Shown in pieces: positions 15,300-24,946 of a stretch of 58,914 nt of DNA. Numbering within the stretch: position 1 is the first letter of the stretch; the number at the start of each line of letters is the position of its first letter. Both the position numbers and the translations under genes were made by a program. Source of the DNA: Pedobacter suwonensis (GTDB lineage: Bacteria; Bacteroidota; Bacteroidia; Sphingobacteriales; Sphingobacteriaceae); assembly GCF_900111825.1 (NCBI RefSeq), contig NZ_FOJM01000023.1, positions 1 through 58,914 of the forward strand. Reading direction: 5' to 3'. The notes under the pieces were generated by a model. That model searched no databases. It was not told the DNA's origin and was given only the letters and a program-made list of their open reading frames with translations.

Positions 15300-15950
15300 T
15301 TACCTTAAATCTACCACTTCAACACCAGGGTATTTTTTGGCATCAAAAGCAAACGTAGTTTCTGGTACATTTACGTTAGGCGAAAATGTTTTCACACTAT
15401 AAGTATATTTGTTTCCGTTTTTATCAAACAATACCACATTAGCAATTTGTTTAGCCGCTTTATCGATACTTAAACGCACTTTAAAAATGGATTTTTTGGC
15501 ATCAACCGGTGTTAAATCAATCATTTGATAGGTTTTGGCACCTGCTTTTTCTTCACCTGTATAAACGTACTTAAATCCTTTTTCGTAAACAGTGAAAATC
15601 TTGGCCGGATTGATCGCATCGCCACTGTTATCGACATTGCTTACCTGTACTTCTTTATCTTTTTTAAGGTAAGTCCACTGGCTTTTACCATCGCTAAACA
15701 ATTCCTGGTTAGTCATGGCTACTTTATACTTGTTAGAATTGGCTTTAACGTACAAAGTACCCTGTTGAGTTTCTTTAACCTTCGCTTTCGGATTATCCAG
15801 CGTGAAGGTGAAGTCCGTTTTCACTATATTATACGATTTGTATTTTTTACTCACTTCTGCTAAAATGGCTTTAGCTTTCGCATCAGTTTGAGCATAAGTT
15901 GAGGTTGTGAAAGCAACTACAACCATTAATGCCGAAATTAATTTCTTCAT
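15300..15950 (-). CDS. lolA: LolA-like outer-membrane lipoprotein carrier
   Basis: This 216-residue periplasmic protein has a signal peptide (MKKLISALMVVVAFTTSTYA, cleavage before Q21). The mature part has the LolA pattern: an N-terminal helix (KAKAILAEVSKKYKSYNIVK), then DFTFTLDN and a series of antiparallel strands with GTLYVK, FSDGKSQWTYL and ISxD-like segments. LolA carries lipoproteins from the LolCDE complex to the outer membrane; many Bacteroidota lack LolB. It lies 61 bp downstream of ftsK in the same direction, a common Bacteroidota arrangement, and is followed by a strong terminator. Confidence 0.9.
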   Translation of the reverse strand: MKKLISALMVVVAFTTSTYAQTDAKAKAILAEVSKKYKSYNIVKTDFTFTLDNPKAKVKETQQGTLYVKANSNKYKVAMTNQELFSDGKSQWTYLKKDKEVQVSNVDNSGDAINPAKIFTVYEKGFKYVYTGEEKAGAKTYQMIDLTPVDAKKSIFKVRLSIDKAAKQIANVVLFDKNGNKYTYSVKTFSPNVNVPETTFAFDAKKYPGVEVVDLR

Positions 15951-16011
15951 CTTTTCTTTTTTAAATTTTTCCTTTGAAACGTTAGAGTAGATTTTTCGCT
16001 ATTGGTTTAAT

Positions 16012-18603
16012 CTAATCTTTGTCATCCATACTATTCAAGAACTGTTCCAAAGAATATTCGTCAGGATATAAAACTTCACGTGCTTTACTTCCTTCAAATG
16101 GCCCCACAATTCCCGCAGCCTCCAACTGGTCGATAATACGGCCTGCACGGTTATAACCTAACTTCAGTTTGCGCTGAATCAATGAGGTTGAACCCTGCTG
16201 GTGCATCACAATCAACCGCGCTGCATCTTCAAAGAATTTATCCCGCTCATTGGGATCAAAGTCGGCTTTGCTTCCCTCTCCTGCCTCATCTATATATTCC
16301 GGCAGCTGGTAAGCATCTGCATAACCGCGCTGGTTCCCGATATATTCAGATATGCGGTCTACCTCAGGTGTATCAACGAAAGCACACTGTAGCCTGATTA
16401 AGTCGCTGCCTGTAGATAAAAGCATATCACCACGGCCAATTAACTGATCGGCACCTCCACTATCCAAAATGGTCCGCGAATCGATTTTTGATAATACCCT
16501 GAAAGCTAACCTGGCCGGGAAGTTGGCTTTAATGGTACCCGTAATAATATTTACCGACGGCCTTTGGGTAGCCAGTACCAGGTGGATACCGATGGCACGG
16601 GCCAGCTGGGCCAAACGGGCAATTGGCGCTTCAACCTCTTTACCGGCGGTCATCATTAAATCGGCAAACTCATCTACCACCAACACAATGAAAGGTAAAA
16701 AGCGGTGACCAAGATTCGGGTTAAGCTTGCGTTTAACAAATTTATCGTTATACTCTTTCAAATTCCTCACCTGCGCATCTTTCAGCAAATCGTAACGCTG
16801 ATCCATCTCAATACAAAGCGAGTTTAGGGTGTTCACCACTTTTTTCGTATCGGTGATGATGGCATCAGCCTCTCCGGGCAATTTAGCCAAAAAGTGTCTT
16901 TCAATCCTGTTGAACAGGGTTAACTCCACTTTTTTCGGGTCAACCAGTACAAATTTAAGTTGTGCAGGGTGTTTTTTAAACAATAGCGAAACCAGGATAG
17001 AATTAATACCCACCGATTTACCCTGACCGGTTGCCCCGGCCACCAATAAGTGCGGCATTTTGGCCAGATCGGCAATAAACACCTCATTACTAATGGTTTT
17101 ACCTAAGGCAATAGGCAAATCCATGGTGTTTTGTGCCCATTTTTCGGTATTTAAAATGCTGCGCATCGGTACCATTTCAGGATGCTGGTTTGGCACCTCG
17201 ATACCAATGGTACCTTTACCTGGCATCGGCGCAATAATCCGGATGCCCAAAGCCGCTAAGGAAAGCGCAATATCATCTTCCAGGTTTTTAATTTTCGAAA
17301 TCCTTACGCCCGGCGCCGGTATAATTTCGTATAGGGTAACAGTTGGACCAATGGTTGCTTTAATCTTATCAATTTCGATATTGTAATGATTAAGCGTTTC
17401 AACAATTTTATTTTTATTGGCCTCCAGTTCTTCCGCATTTACCGAAATTTTATTGGTGCCGTAATTTTCCAACAGATCAACTGTAGGGTATTTATAACCC
17501 GATAAATCCAGTTTTTCGTCGTAATTGCCAAACTGTTCAACCAGGTCTTCTGATTTTTTTTCTTCTTCAGTTTTTTCGATCGTAAAGGCAGGTTCCTTTT
17601 CTACTTCAACCGCTGGCTCTACCGTTAAAGGCAATGAAGCGGCCGCAGCAGTAGCCAATGGCAAATTTGTCGCCAATGGAGAGAGCACCACCGGTGCTAC
17701 CGTTTCCTCTTCCTCTTTTTCCTCAAAACGGCTTGGCTGTAATACAACGTTCTGCTGTTTACGTTCGTTACTTACCGGCTTATCGCGTACCGGAAATTCA
17801 ATAGGTGCAGCAGGTTCTTCATAGGTTTTGTTTTTTACCACCTGCTCCCTAATGTCGTTTACATAATCAGGCGTTTCATTATCCAGGTAAACTTCCTTCG
17901 CTTTACGCTCCGGAAACTTAAAATCGATATTATAGGCAATGATTAAAATGGTTAATCCGGCAAAAGCGATTAATCCGGCAACACCGGCAGCGCCAATCTG
18001 GGCACTTAATAATTTATTGCTCCAGTAGCCAAATTCTCCTTCCAGATAATGTGGCGATTCTGACCAGAAACCATGTGCAAAACCTAAGGTTAATGAAATA
18101 AAAAGCAAAAAGAAAAAGCTATACCCTAATGTTTTAGAAATAGAAAGAATTTTAACCTTAAATAATAAACGGTAGCCGATAATAAAAAAGGCCAGAACGA
18201 ACAGGAAAGATGCAATCCCGAACCATTCGTAAATAAACTGGTGTGATAACAGCGCACCGAATTTACCCAGCCAGTTTTGAACCACCGGGATGGAAACACC
18301 CGCCTCTTTCAGTTCTTCGGATGTTTTAAAAAGATTGCTCCATCCGCCATTTGCATCAATTACATAACTCTGGTCATCCTGCCAGGTAAACAGATAGGAA
18401 GTAAAAGCAATTAAAAAATATAATGATAATATGACGAAAAACAGCCCTATAATTTTAACTGCACGGCCATCTGCCAGGTCAAAGCTTGGCAAAAAATCCA
18501 TTTTTCGCTTTGGCTGCCTGCCCAATGATGACCTGCCTGGTGTATTTTCTGCACCTTTATCTCTGAATGTATTGGCCTTAAACTGGTTACCCCTTACCGA
18601 CAT
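16012..18603 (-). CDS. ftsK: DNA translocase FtsK
   Basis: The 863-residue protein has four membrane segments (about 50-73, 124-150, 160-180, 200-224), a Pro/Glu-rich linker (about 230-385), the alpha/beta motor domain with Walker A GATGQGKS around residue 525 and Walker B FIVLVVDEFADLM, and a C-terminal winged-helix gamma domain (TSLIQRKLKLGYNRAGRIID) that reads KOPS-type polar DNA motifs. It pumps chromosome ends across the division septum and activates XerCD at dif. It is shorter in the linker than E. coli FtsK. A promoter with -7 box TAAGTTTG lies 28 bp upstream. lolA follows. Confidence 0.96.
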   Translation of the reverse strand: MSVRGNQFKANTFRDKGAENTPGRSSLGRQPKRKMDFLPSFDLADGRAVKIIGLFFVILSLYFLIAFTSYLFTWQDDQSYVIDANGGWSNLFKTSEELKEAGVSIPVVQNWLGKFGALLSHQFIYEWFGIASFLFVLAFFIIGYRLLFKVKILSISKTLGYSFFFLLFISLTLGFAHGFWSESPHYLEGEFGYWSNKLLSAQIGAAGVAGLIAFAGLTILIIAYNIDFKFPERKAKEVYLDNETPDYVNDIREQVVKNKTYEEPAAPIEFPVRDKPVSNERKQQNVVLQPSRFEEKEEEETVAPVVLSPLATNLPLATAAAASLPLTVEPAVEVEKEPAFTIEKTEEEKKSEDLVEQFGNYDEKLDLSGYKYPTVDLLENYGTNKISVNAEELEANKNKIVETLNHYNIEIDKIKATIGPTVTLYEIIPAPGVRISKIKNLEDDIALSLAALGIRIIAPMPGKGTIGIEVPNQHPEMVPMRSILNTEKWAQNTMDLPIALGKTISNEVFIADLAKMPHLLVAGATGQGKSVGINSILVSLLFKKHPAQLKFVLVDPKKVELTLFNRIERHFLAKLPGEADAIITDTKKVVNTLNSLCIEMDQRYDLLKDAQVRNLKEYNDKFVKRKLNPNLGHRFLPFIVLVVDEFADLMMTAGKEVEAPIARLAQLARAIGIHLVLATQRPSVNIITGTIKANFPARLAFRVLSKIDSRTILDSGGADQLIGRGDMLLSTGSDLIRLQCAFVDTPEVDRISEYIGNQRGYADAYQLPEYIDEAGEGSKADFDPNERDKFFEDAARLIVMHQQGSTSLIQRKLKLGYNRAGRIIDQLEAAGIVGPFEGSKAREVLYPDEYSLEQFLNSMDDKD

Positions 18604-18629
18604 TTTCTATTCTTAATAATTTATTATTG

Positions 18630-18659
18630 AACAAACTTAGATAAAACTGCGCAGCATTA
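18630..18659 (-). promoter_or_regulatory. ftsK promoter
   Basis: The minus strand reads TTAATGCTGCGCAGTTTTATC then TAAGTTTG (-7, 18632-18639), 28 bp before the ATG. It is the close twin of the motif at 12303-12331. Confidence 0.5.
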
Positions 18660-18909
18660 ACGAAAGCCTCGCAAAAAAAATAATTACATGCTGTAACCAT
18701 CATTTCGAAACAATTTCGCCGCAGCCCTCTTTTAAAACAATTTAGTAAACCTGAAGAATATCTTGCTATCATTTATTTAATCATATGCCTTAAATTAAAT
18801 AAAGATATTCAACAGGTATTAAACCTTAAACAGAAATTCCTGTCTATTATTTTAACAACACACAAGTTGTAACGTTTTGTCAAATGAAACGGATTTTGTT
18901 TTAGGTTTT

Positions 18910-18947
18910 ATCCCGTTTTGCCTGGAGAGGTAAAACGGGATTTTTTT
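18910..18947 (+). terminator. Orphan rho-independent terminator
   Basis: ATCCCGTTTT (18910-18919) pairs perfectly with AAAACGGGAT (18932-18941), followed by seven T on the plus strand. No plus-strand gene precedes it: ftsK starts at 18603 and runs the other way. A short transcript ending here is therefore possible. Confidence 0.6.
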
Positions 18948-19283
18948 AATAAGAAAAAGCTTATTTTTTTCACCATACGTCATGCTGAACTTGTTTCAGC
19001 ATCTTCCTTTTGGACTTGCTCTCCTTAACTGGAGGAGTTACTTATTAGGAAGTACCCTTGTAGAGAATCGTCATTCCCTCCAACGGAGTTCATTTGGAAC
19101 AACTTGATTGGGAACCACGAGGTGTTCATGAATACCACCAGATAAAGCAAACTTATGAATAATCGTAATGCAATTGCTTTAAGATTCGCGCCTGCGTGGG
19201 AAAGACGACGTTTCTATAGTAATCTGTTATTGATAGCTTTTCCAATTACCTTGTCCACTTACTTGTTCAATATGATTTAAAAA
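18948..19283. other. Gene-free stretch with repeat fragments
   Basis: A GTCATGCTGAACTTGTTTCAG fragment near 18980 belongs to the common dispersed repeat. I see no gene. Confidence 0.35.
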
Positions 19284-19540
19284 GCAGGGTTCTGTGTACT
19301 TCGCTTCCTGTAGTCCTGCTATCTCTCCAAGTCCTCGCTCAATTCCTCGCTCCGGGCTTTCCGTTCTATCAGGTTTATTTAACCTGAACCAGTAGTTCTT
19401 CGGGGTTACGATTAAGTTAGGTCCGCGTTAGGGATTGTAAGGGTTCAGTGCCGATCTTTCATCGGTACCGGAGCGAAGCGGAGCCCTGTAAAGCCCGACC
19501 CTTTCCCGTATTTCACGGGATTGGGGAACGCCCAAATCAG
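19284..19540 (+). repeat. Structured intergenic element, candidate ncRNA
   Basis: This ~257-bp block is GC-richer than its surroundings and has several hairpins: TCAGGTT/AACCTGA near 19369-19387, AGGGTTC (19440-19446) with GAGCCCT (19481-19487) enclosing CCGAT-ctttc-ATCGG (19451-19465), and CCCGT/ACGGG near 19506. The words GTCCGCGTTAGGGATTG and AAAGCCCGACCC are ones I associate with a recurrent intergenic element of Bacteroidota genomes, possibly the Flavo-1 RNA family; that is from memory and unverified. It has no coding frame. Confidence 0.45.
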
Positions 19541-19744
19541 TTAACAGTTACCGATCCTCAACATAAACCCAGCTTTTAAAGATGCTTCACGACGTTTAGG
19601 ATGACAGTAAGCTAAAACAAGACAAATTTTCATCATAAACAATTAAAAATCAGTCATTTATTCACTTAAAACAATCACTTCACGACAAAATTTCCGATTT
19701 GAAAATCAAAATTAACATGGCATTTGTTTTGATTTAAAAGGAAT
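19541..19744. other. Upstream region of clpB
   Basis: No gene is visible. The clpB promoter must lie here; a weak TTTG (near 19699) with a CATTTG about 20 bp further is the best candidate, but it is not a clean consensus. Confidence 0.3.
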
Positions 19745-22345
19745 ATGAACTTCAACAATTTTACCATAAAAGCCCAGGAAGCAGTTCAACAGGCTTCTGA
19801 AATAGCCCAGGGCAACCAGCAACAGGCTATTGAAACGGCGCACCTGCTTAAAGGTCTGCTTACTGTTGATGAAAACGTGGTTTCTTATGTTTTAAAGAAA
19901 TTAAACGTTAACCTAAATGTATTAAATCAAAATCTGGATGCAGAGATTGCCAGGTTCCCGAAAGTGAGCGGAAGCAATGTATATCTGTCATCCAATGCCA
20001 ATAGCGTTTTACAAAAGGCGCAAACATTTTTAAAAGAGTTTAAGGATGAATTTGTATCTGTAGAACATCTGTTACTAGGTATCTTATCTGTTAACGATAG
20101 CACCGCTAAGTTGTTAAAGGAACAAGGTGTTAACGAGAAAGACCTTAAAAAAGCCATTGTAGCGTTACGTGGCGATAACCGGGTAACCGATCAAAATGCG
20201 GAAGCCACTTATCAGGCCCTAAGTAAATATGCACGCAATTTAAATGAATATGCAGAAAGCGGAAAACTGGATCCCGTAATCGGTCGTGATGAGGAAATCC
20301 GCCGTGTTATTCAGATTTTATCGCGCAGAACCAAAAACAACCCGATATTGATCGGCGAACCTGGTGTAGGTAAAACCGCCATTGCAGAGGGCATTGCCTT
20401 TAGGATTATTAAAGGCGACGTGCCAGAAAACCTGAAAAGTAAAGTGGTTTATTCGCTTGATATGGGTGCATTAATTGCCGGCGCAAAATATAAAGGCGAG
20501 TTTGAGGAACGTTTAAAGGCAGTAGTGAAGGAGGTTACCCAAAGTGATGGTGATATTATCCTTTTTATCGACGAGATCCATACTTTGGTGGGTGCCGGTG
20601 GCGGTGAGGGTGCAATGGATGCGGCAAACATCTTAAAACCCGCACTTGCCCGTGGAGAACTCCGCGCTATTGGTGCAACGACTTTAGATGAATATCAGAA
20701 ATACCTGGAAAAAGACAAAGCTTTGGAACGCCGTTTCCAGAAGGTGATGGTTGAGGAACCAGATACCCAGGATGCCATTTCGATCCTCCGTGGATTAAAA
20801 GAACGTTACGAAACCCACCATAAGGTAAGGATTAAAGATGAAGCGATTATTGCAGCCGTAGAAATGAGTCAGCGCTATATTTCTGATCGTTTCTTACCGG
20901 ATAAAGCCATCGATTTAATGGACGAAGCTGCTTCTAAGCTACGCATGGAAATGGACAGTGTACCCGAACATGTAGATGCGCTGGACCGTGAGATTATGCG
21001 ATTGGAAATTGAACGCGAAGCGATTAAACGGGAAAAAGACGATAGAAAAGTTGCAGATCTTTCAGCAGAAATTGCTAACCTGTCTGCAGAGCGAGATGAA
21101 TTTAAAGCGAAATGGCAAGGCGAAAAAGACCTGGTAGATGCAGTGAATAATGAATTGGAGCAGATTGAGCACTATAAATTAGAGGCCGAACAGGCAGAAC
21201 GTGCCGGAGATTATGGCAAGGTTGCCGAAATCCGTTACGGCAAGATAAAGGAAGCCCAGGACAAGGTTGAAAAACTTAAAGCCGATTTAGAAAGCCAGCA
21301 AACCGATAGCCGCATGCTAAAAGAAGAGGTTACTGCTGACGATATTGCAGGTGTGGTTGGCCGTTGGACCGGTATTCCGGTTACCAAACTGATTGCCAGC
21401 GAGCGCGAAAAGCTGTTGCATTTAGAAGAAGAGCTGCACCAACGCGTAGCGGGCCAGGACGAGGCTATTGAAGCCATTTCTGATGCCATCCGCCGTTCAC
21501 GTGCTGGCTTGCAGGATAAACGTAAACCTATTGGTTCCTTTATTTTCTTAGGTACTACGGGTGTAGGTAAAACGGAACTTGCCAAAGCCCTGGCTGAGTT
21601 TTTATTCAATGATGAAAATGCACTTACCCGTATTGATATGAGTGAGTACCAGGAACGACATGCCGTATCACGCTTAATCGGAGCGCCTCCGGGGTATGTG
21701 GGTTATGATGAAGGCGGACAGTTAACGGAAGCTGTTAGGCGCAAACCTTATTCGGTAGTATTGCTTGATGAGATCGAAAAGGCACATCCGGATGTATTTA
21801 ACATCTTGCTGCAGGTATTGGATGATGGCCGTTTAACTGATAACAAAGGCAGAACGGTGAATTTCAAAAACACCATCATCATCATGACCTCGAACATTGG
21901 TGCGCATTTAATTCAGGATAACTTTAAAGATTTGAGCGATGAAAACCGCGAAGAGGTTATTGCGAAAACCAAAAACGAACTATTTGAGGTATTGAAACAA
22001 ACCATTCGTCCGGAGTTTTTGAACAGGATTGATGAGCTGATTATGTTTACCCCATTAAACCGCAGCGAAATCAGAAATATTGTAAGCTTACAGTTTAAAC
22101 AGGTACAGCAAACTTTGGCCGAAATGGGTATAGAGATGGATGCCAGTGATGAAGCTTTAGATTGGTTGGCACAACTGGGTTATGATCCGCAGTTTGGTGC
22201 AAGGCCGTTGAAAAGGGTCATCCAGAAAAGAATCCTGAACGAGCTATCGAAAGAGATCCTGGCAGGAAAAGTTGACAAAGACAGCAAAATTAAGTTAGAC
22301 ATGTTCGATCATAAATTTGTGTTCCTGAACCAGAAAGTGGATTAA
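19745..22345 (+). CDS. clpB: ATP-dependent disaggregase ClpB
   Basis: The 866-residue protein is full length for ClpB. It has the double Clp_N repeat (1-145), AAA+ domain 1 with Walker A GEPGVGKT and Walker B ILFIDEIH, the coiled M domain (about 400-525) that distinguishes ClpB from ClpA/ClpC, AAA+ domain 2 with GTTGVGKTE and VVLLDEIEKAHP, and a C-terminal D2-small domain. It rescues aggregated proteins together with DnaK in the cytoplasm and is normally heat-induced. It is transcribed alone, with a strong terminator 15 bp after the stop. No LGF/IGF-type ClpP-binding loop is evident, as expected. Confidence 0.97.
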   Translation: MNFNNFTIKAQEAVQQASEIAQGNQQQAIETAHLLKGLLTVDENVVSYVLKKLNVNLNVLNQNLDAEIARFPKVSGSNVYLSSNANSVLQKAQTFLKEFKDEFVSVEHLLLGILSVNDSTAKLLKEQGVNEKDLKKAIVALRGDNRVTDQNAEATYQALSKYARNLNEYAESGKLDPVIGRDEEIRRVIQILSRRTKNNPILIGEPGVGKTAIAEGIAFRIIKGDVPENLKSKVVYSLDMGALIAGAKYKGEFEERLKAVVKEVTQSDGDIILFIDEIHTLVGAGGGEGAMDAANILKPALARGELRAIGATTLDEYQKYLEKDKALERRFQKVMVEEPDTQDAISILRGLKERYETHHKVRIKDEAIIAAVEMSQRYISDRFLPDKAIDLMDEAASKLRMEMDSVPEHVDALDREIMRLEIEREAIKREKDDRKVADLSAEIANLSAERDEFKAKWQGEKDLVDAVNNELEQIEHYKLEAEQAERAGDYGKVAEIRYGKIKEAQDKVEKLKADLESQQTDSRMLKEEVTADDIAGVVGRWTGIPVTKLIASEREKLLHLEEELHQRVAGQDEAIEAISDAIRRSRAGLQDKRKPIGSFIFLGTTGVGKTELAKALAEFLFNDENALTRIDMSEYQERHAVSRLIGAPPGYVGYDEGGQLTEAVRRKPYSVVLLDEIEKAHPDVFNILLQVLDDGRLTDNKGRTVNFKNTIIIMTSNIGAHLIQDNFKDLSDENREEVIAKTKNELFEVLKQTIRPEFLNRIDELIMFTPLNRSEIRNIVSLQFKQVQQTLAEMGIEMDASDEALDWLAQLGYDPQFGARPLKRVIQKRILNELSKEILAGKVDKDSKIKLDMFDHKFVFLNQKVD

Positions 22346-22360
22346 AATACAACAATCGAG

Positions 22361-22393
22361 TCCCGTCCCGAGTTCATCTGGACGGGATTTTTT
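22361..22393 (+). terminator. clpB terminator
   Basis: TCCCGTCC (22361-22368) pairs with GGACGGGA (22380-22387), followed by seven T. Confidence 0.9.
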
Positions 22394-22508
22394 TGTTACC
22401 CATATTGCCTGTTGTACCTAAAGCCTGATTTATTTAGCGTTTTTTAACATAAAGTGTGTTGTGGCAGTGGTTTGAGATACTTAAAATTGCAGATACAACC
22501 GCCTGAAA

Positions 22509-24815
22509 ATGAATCTCAAAACCACGCTTCTTCTTATTTTGGCCTGTCTTGCCATCCAAAGTTTCGCTCAAAAATTTCAAAAATCAGCACTTTTAAAAGG
22601 CATTAATACCTTACCTATGCCTGATACGGGAAAATTTGTTTCTGCGTTCTTTAGCACTAATGAACAACCTCAGATCATAGCTACACATTTGCTTTCATCG
22701 CAAGTTGATGTTTCAGCAACAGTAATGATGAGCAGCGCCCTGGGTAAAGGACACATTTTTGCCATAGGCTCGTCCGAGTATTTTGAAAGCAAATTATTGA
22801 GCGATCAAAATGTTCAACATTTGTTAAAAAACATTATCCAATCGGTTAGAAATCATCCCAAAAAACTTAAAGTAGCCGTCACTAAAACTGCCGATGCATC
22901 ATTGATCAATGCATTGAAAGCCAACAATGCTCAAGTTTACATCGCTGATAGCAGTAAACTACAGCCCAATACCGACATTTACTTTTTAACCAATGATGTG
23001 AAGGATACAGCAGCGCTTAAAGTCATTGAAAAATACATAGCTGATGGAGGAAATTTGGTTTATGGCTCCCCCTACCCATATATTTTTAAGCACAGAGATC
23101 CCAATAAATCATATTTAAATGATCTGATAAAAATAAATGCTTTATTAAGTAAGGCGGGAATATTTAATGCCTATACCATGTTTACGGCTGAGCATCCCAA
23201 AGATAGTTTGACGTTAACAAAAGAACCATTTTATCTTCTATTGAAGAATATTTTGAGTGAGCTGGCGAAACCTTCTCCTAAACCGACCAGCCCCACCGAA
23301 TATGCCTATGGTATAGAGCCTACATTAGAGCTGGCTTTTTCGAATAATGCAGATACCAGTATGTTGATCAGGAAAATAAAATCGGCACTTTCCATTAGCG
23401 ATTCACTTCCGGTACCCACACTAAACAAACCATTGGATATTTCCACTGCCGCTAAAAAAGCAGGCTATCAATTTTCAAAATATATTTATGAAAAATCTCA
23501 CAATAAAGAAAACTCGACCGATTTTGTATATCCGGAAAGTAAGTCGTTTCCTGGAGAGGTACCCAAAAACGCCAGCCGTAGCACAGAATTGATTGATATA
23601 GCCGTACAGGTAGGTTCGCAAGGCTTAGCTGAACCTTATCCAAATTATTTCAGGTTACACAGTACAGGTGTTTATGTTCCGGCGGGCGAAAAAGTGAGCA
23701 TCGTGATCGATCCAAAATATAAAAGCCAATATTTAAAGGCGCAGATCGGCATCCATAATGATGATTTAAGACATCTGGATCAGCTGGAAAGATCGGGTTT
23801 TGACTTAACCAGATCATTTGAACTGGAAAAAGATACCACAACCATTTTTTCACCATATGGTGGACTATTGTATATCAGAATTCCTGACAGTTCCTCACTC
23901 AAATCAATAAGTATTGTTGCAAATGGCGTAGTGAAAGCCCCCTACTATAAATTAGAGAAAAATAACCTGACCGAATGGGCAAGCATTAAAAATAATCCTG
24001 CACCATGGACAGAACTAGCGACGGATAAAATTATACTCACCGTACCCACTTATCGCATTAAAAATTTGGAAAATCCTGACTCCTTACTAAAGTTATGGGA
24101 CCAAGTAATGGATGCAGATGCCGATTTAGCCATCATTAGCCGAACCAGAACACATCCTGAAAGGATAGTCATCGATAATCAGGTTGCCTATGGCTATATG
24201 TTCACCGTCTGGGATAAAATTGTGGCCCCCAATGATGAAAGTTGCGAATTAATGCTTAATGAAAAAATGCTGAAAGAAAAAGGAAGCTGGGGCCATTTCC
24301 ACGAGCTCGGCCATCGCCATCAATTTTGGGGGCTTGATATGGATGAAGTTGGTGAAGTAACCACCAACCTTTATACCATGTATGTATATGATAAAGTACT
24401 AAAAAAGGGCCTCTACAACCACGAGGGAATGGAAAGTAAAGATGAAGTAAAGCAGAAAATCAATAGTTATCTTCAAAACCAGCCTACCTTTGAAAAATGG
24501 GGAAAGGAACCCTTCACCGCTTTGTGTATGTATATCCAGCTTATTGAACATTTTGGATGGGAGTCTATCCTCAAAGCCAATAAAATATACCGCGATATGG
24601 ATCCAAGAAAATATTACCAAAACGAATTGAGCAATGAAGAACGCATAGATCTTTGGTTTACATCCATCAGTAAAGCTACGAATTCAGATTTATCGTCGTT
24701 TTTTGAGATATGGAAAATACCACTAAGCGAAAGGGCAAAAAAAGAGGCTAAAGCGTATAAAACCTGGATTCCTGACGAGTTTGCCACTTACCTGCCGCAT
24801 ACTGACAGTCAATAG
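22509..24815 (+). CDS. M60-family (enhancin-like) exported metallopeptidase
   Basis: The 768-residue protein has a signal peptide (MNLKTTLLLILACLAIQSFA). Residues ~25-260 form a Rossmann-like region reminiscent of the glutamine-amidotransferase-like domain found before M60 domains. A beta-sandwich follows, then the peptidase M60 region: HELGH at 598-602 binds zinc, with Glu616 in GEVTTN as the probable third ligand (HExxH-x(8-28)-E rule). The end is helical (FFEIWKIPLSERA). M60 enzymes attack mucin-like O-glycoproteins, but substrate here is inference. No T9SS tail is visible, so it is probably periplasmic or released another way. It starts a long run of exported proteins. Confidence 0.85.
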   Translation: MNLKTTLLLILACLAIQSFAQKFQKSALLKGINTLPMPDTGKFVSAFFSTNEQPQIIATHLLSSQVDVSATVMMSSALGKGHIFAIGSSEYFESKLLSDQNVQHLLKNIIQSVRNHPKKLKVAVTKTADASLINALKANNAQVYIADSSKLQPNTDIYFLTNDVKDTAALKVIEKYIADGGNLVYGSPYPYIFKHRDPNKSYLNDLIKINALLSKAGIFNAYTMFTAEHPKDSLTLTKEPFYLLLKNILSELAKPSPKPTSPTEYAYGIEPTLELAFSNNADTSMLIRKIKSALSISDSLPVPTLNKPLDISTAAKKAGYQFSKYIYEKSHNKENSTDFVYPESKSFPGEVPKNASRSTELIDIAVQVGSQGLAEPYPNYFRLHSTGVYVPAGEKVSIVIDPKYKSQYLKAQIGIHNDDLRHLDQLERSGFDLTRSFELEKDTTTIFSPYGGLLYIRIPDSSSLKSISIVANGVVKAPYYKLEKNNLTEWASIKNNPAPWTELATDKIILTVPTYRIKNLENPDSLLKLWDQVMDADADLAIISRTRTHPERIVIDNQVAYGYMFTVWDKIVAPNDESCELMLNEKMLKEKGSWGHFHELGHRHQFWGLDMDEVGEVTTNLYTMYVYDKVLKKGLYNHEGMESKDEVKQKINSYLQNQPTFEKWGKEPFTALCMYIQLIEHFGWESILKANKIYRDMDPRKYYQNELSNEERIDLWFTSISKATNSDLSSFFEIWKIPLSERAKKEAKAYKTWIPDEFATYLPHTDSQ

Positions 24816-24819
24816 CGTA

Positions 24820-24854
24820 TCAAATCCCACAACGTTTATTTCTGTGGGATTTGA
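24820..24854 (+). terminator. Terminator of the M60 gene
   Basis: TCAAATCCCACA (24820-24831) pairs perfectly with TGTGGGATTTGA (24843-24854). The T tract is short. Confidence 0.75.
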
Positions 24855-24946
24855 CATTTAAAAATTAACTAACATAGCAGTTCATTTTTCTTGCTTTTTG
24901 TTTCGATAATGATTATTATTGATTACACACAAAAACACAAAATAAA

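Noticed and set aside
17525..17824. Ser/Thr/Ala-rich plus-strand frame
   Set aside because: It is antisense to the FtsK linker region; the frame is open only because of the linker's Glu/Pro/Ala codons.
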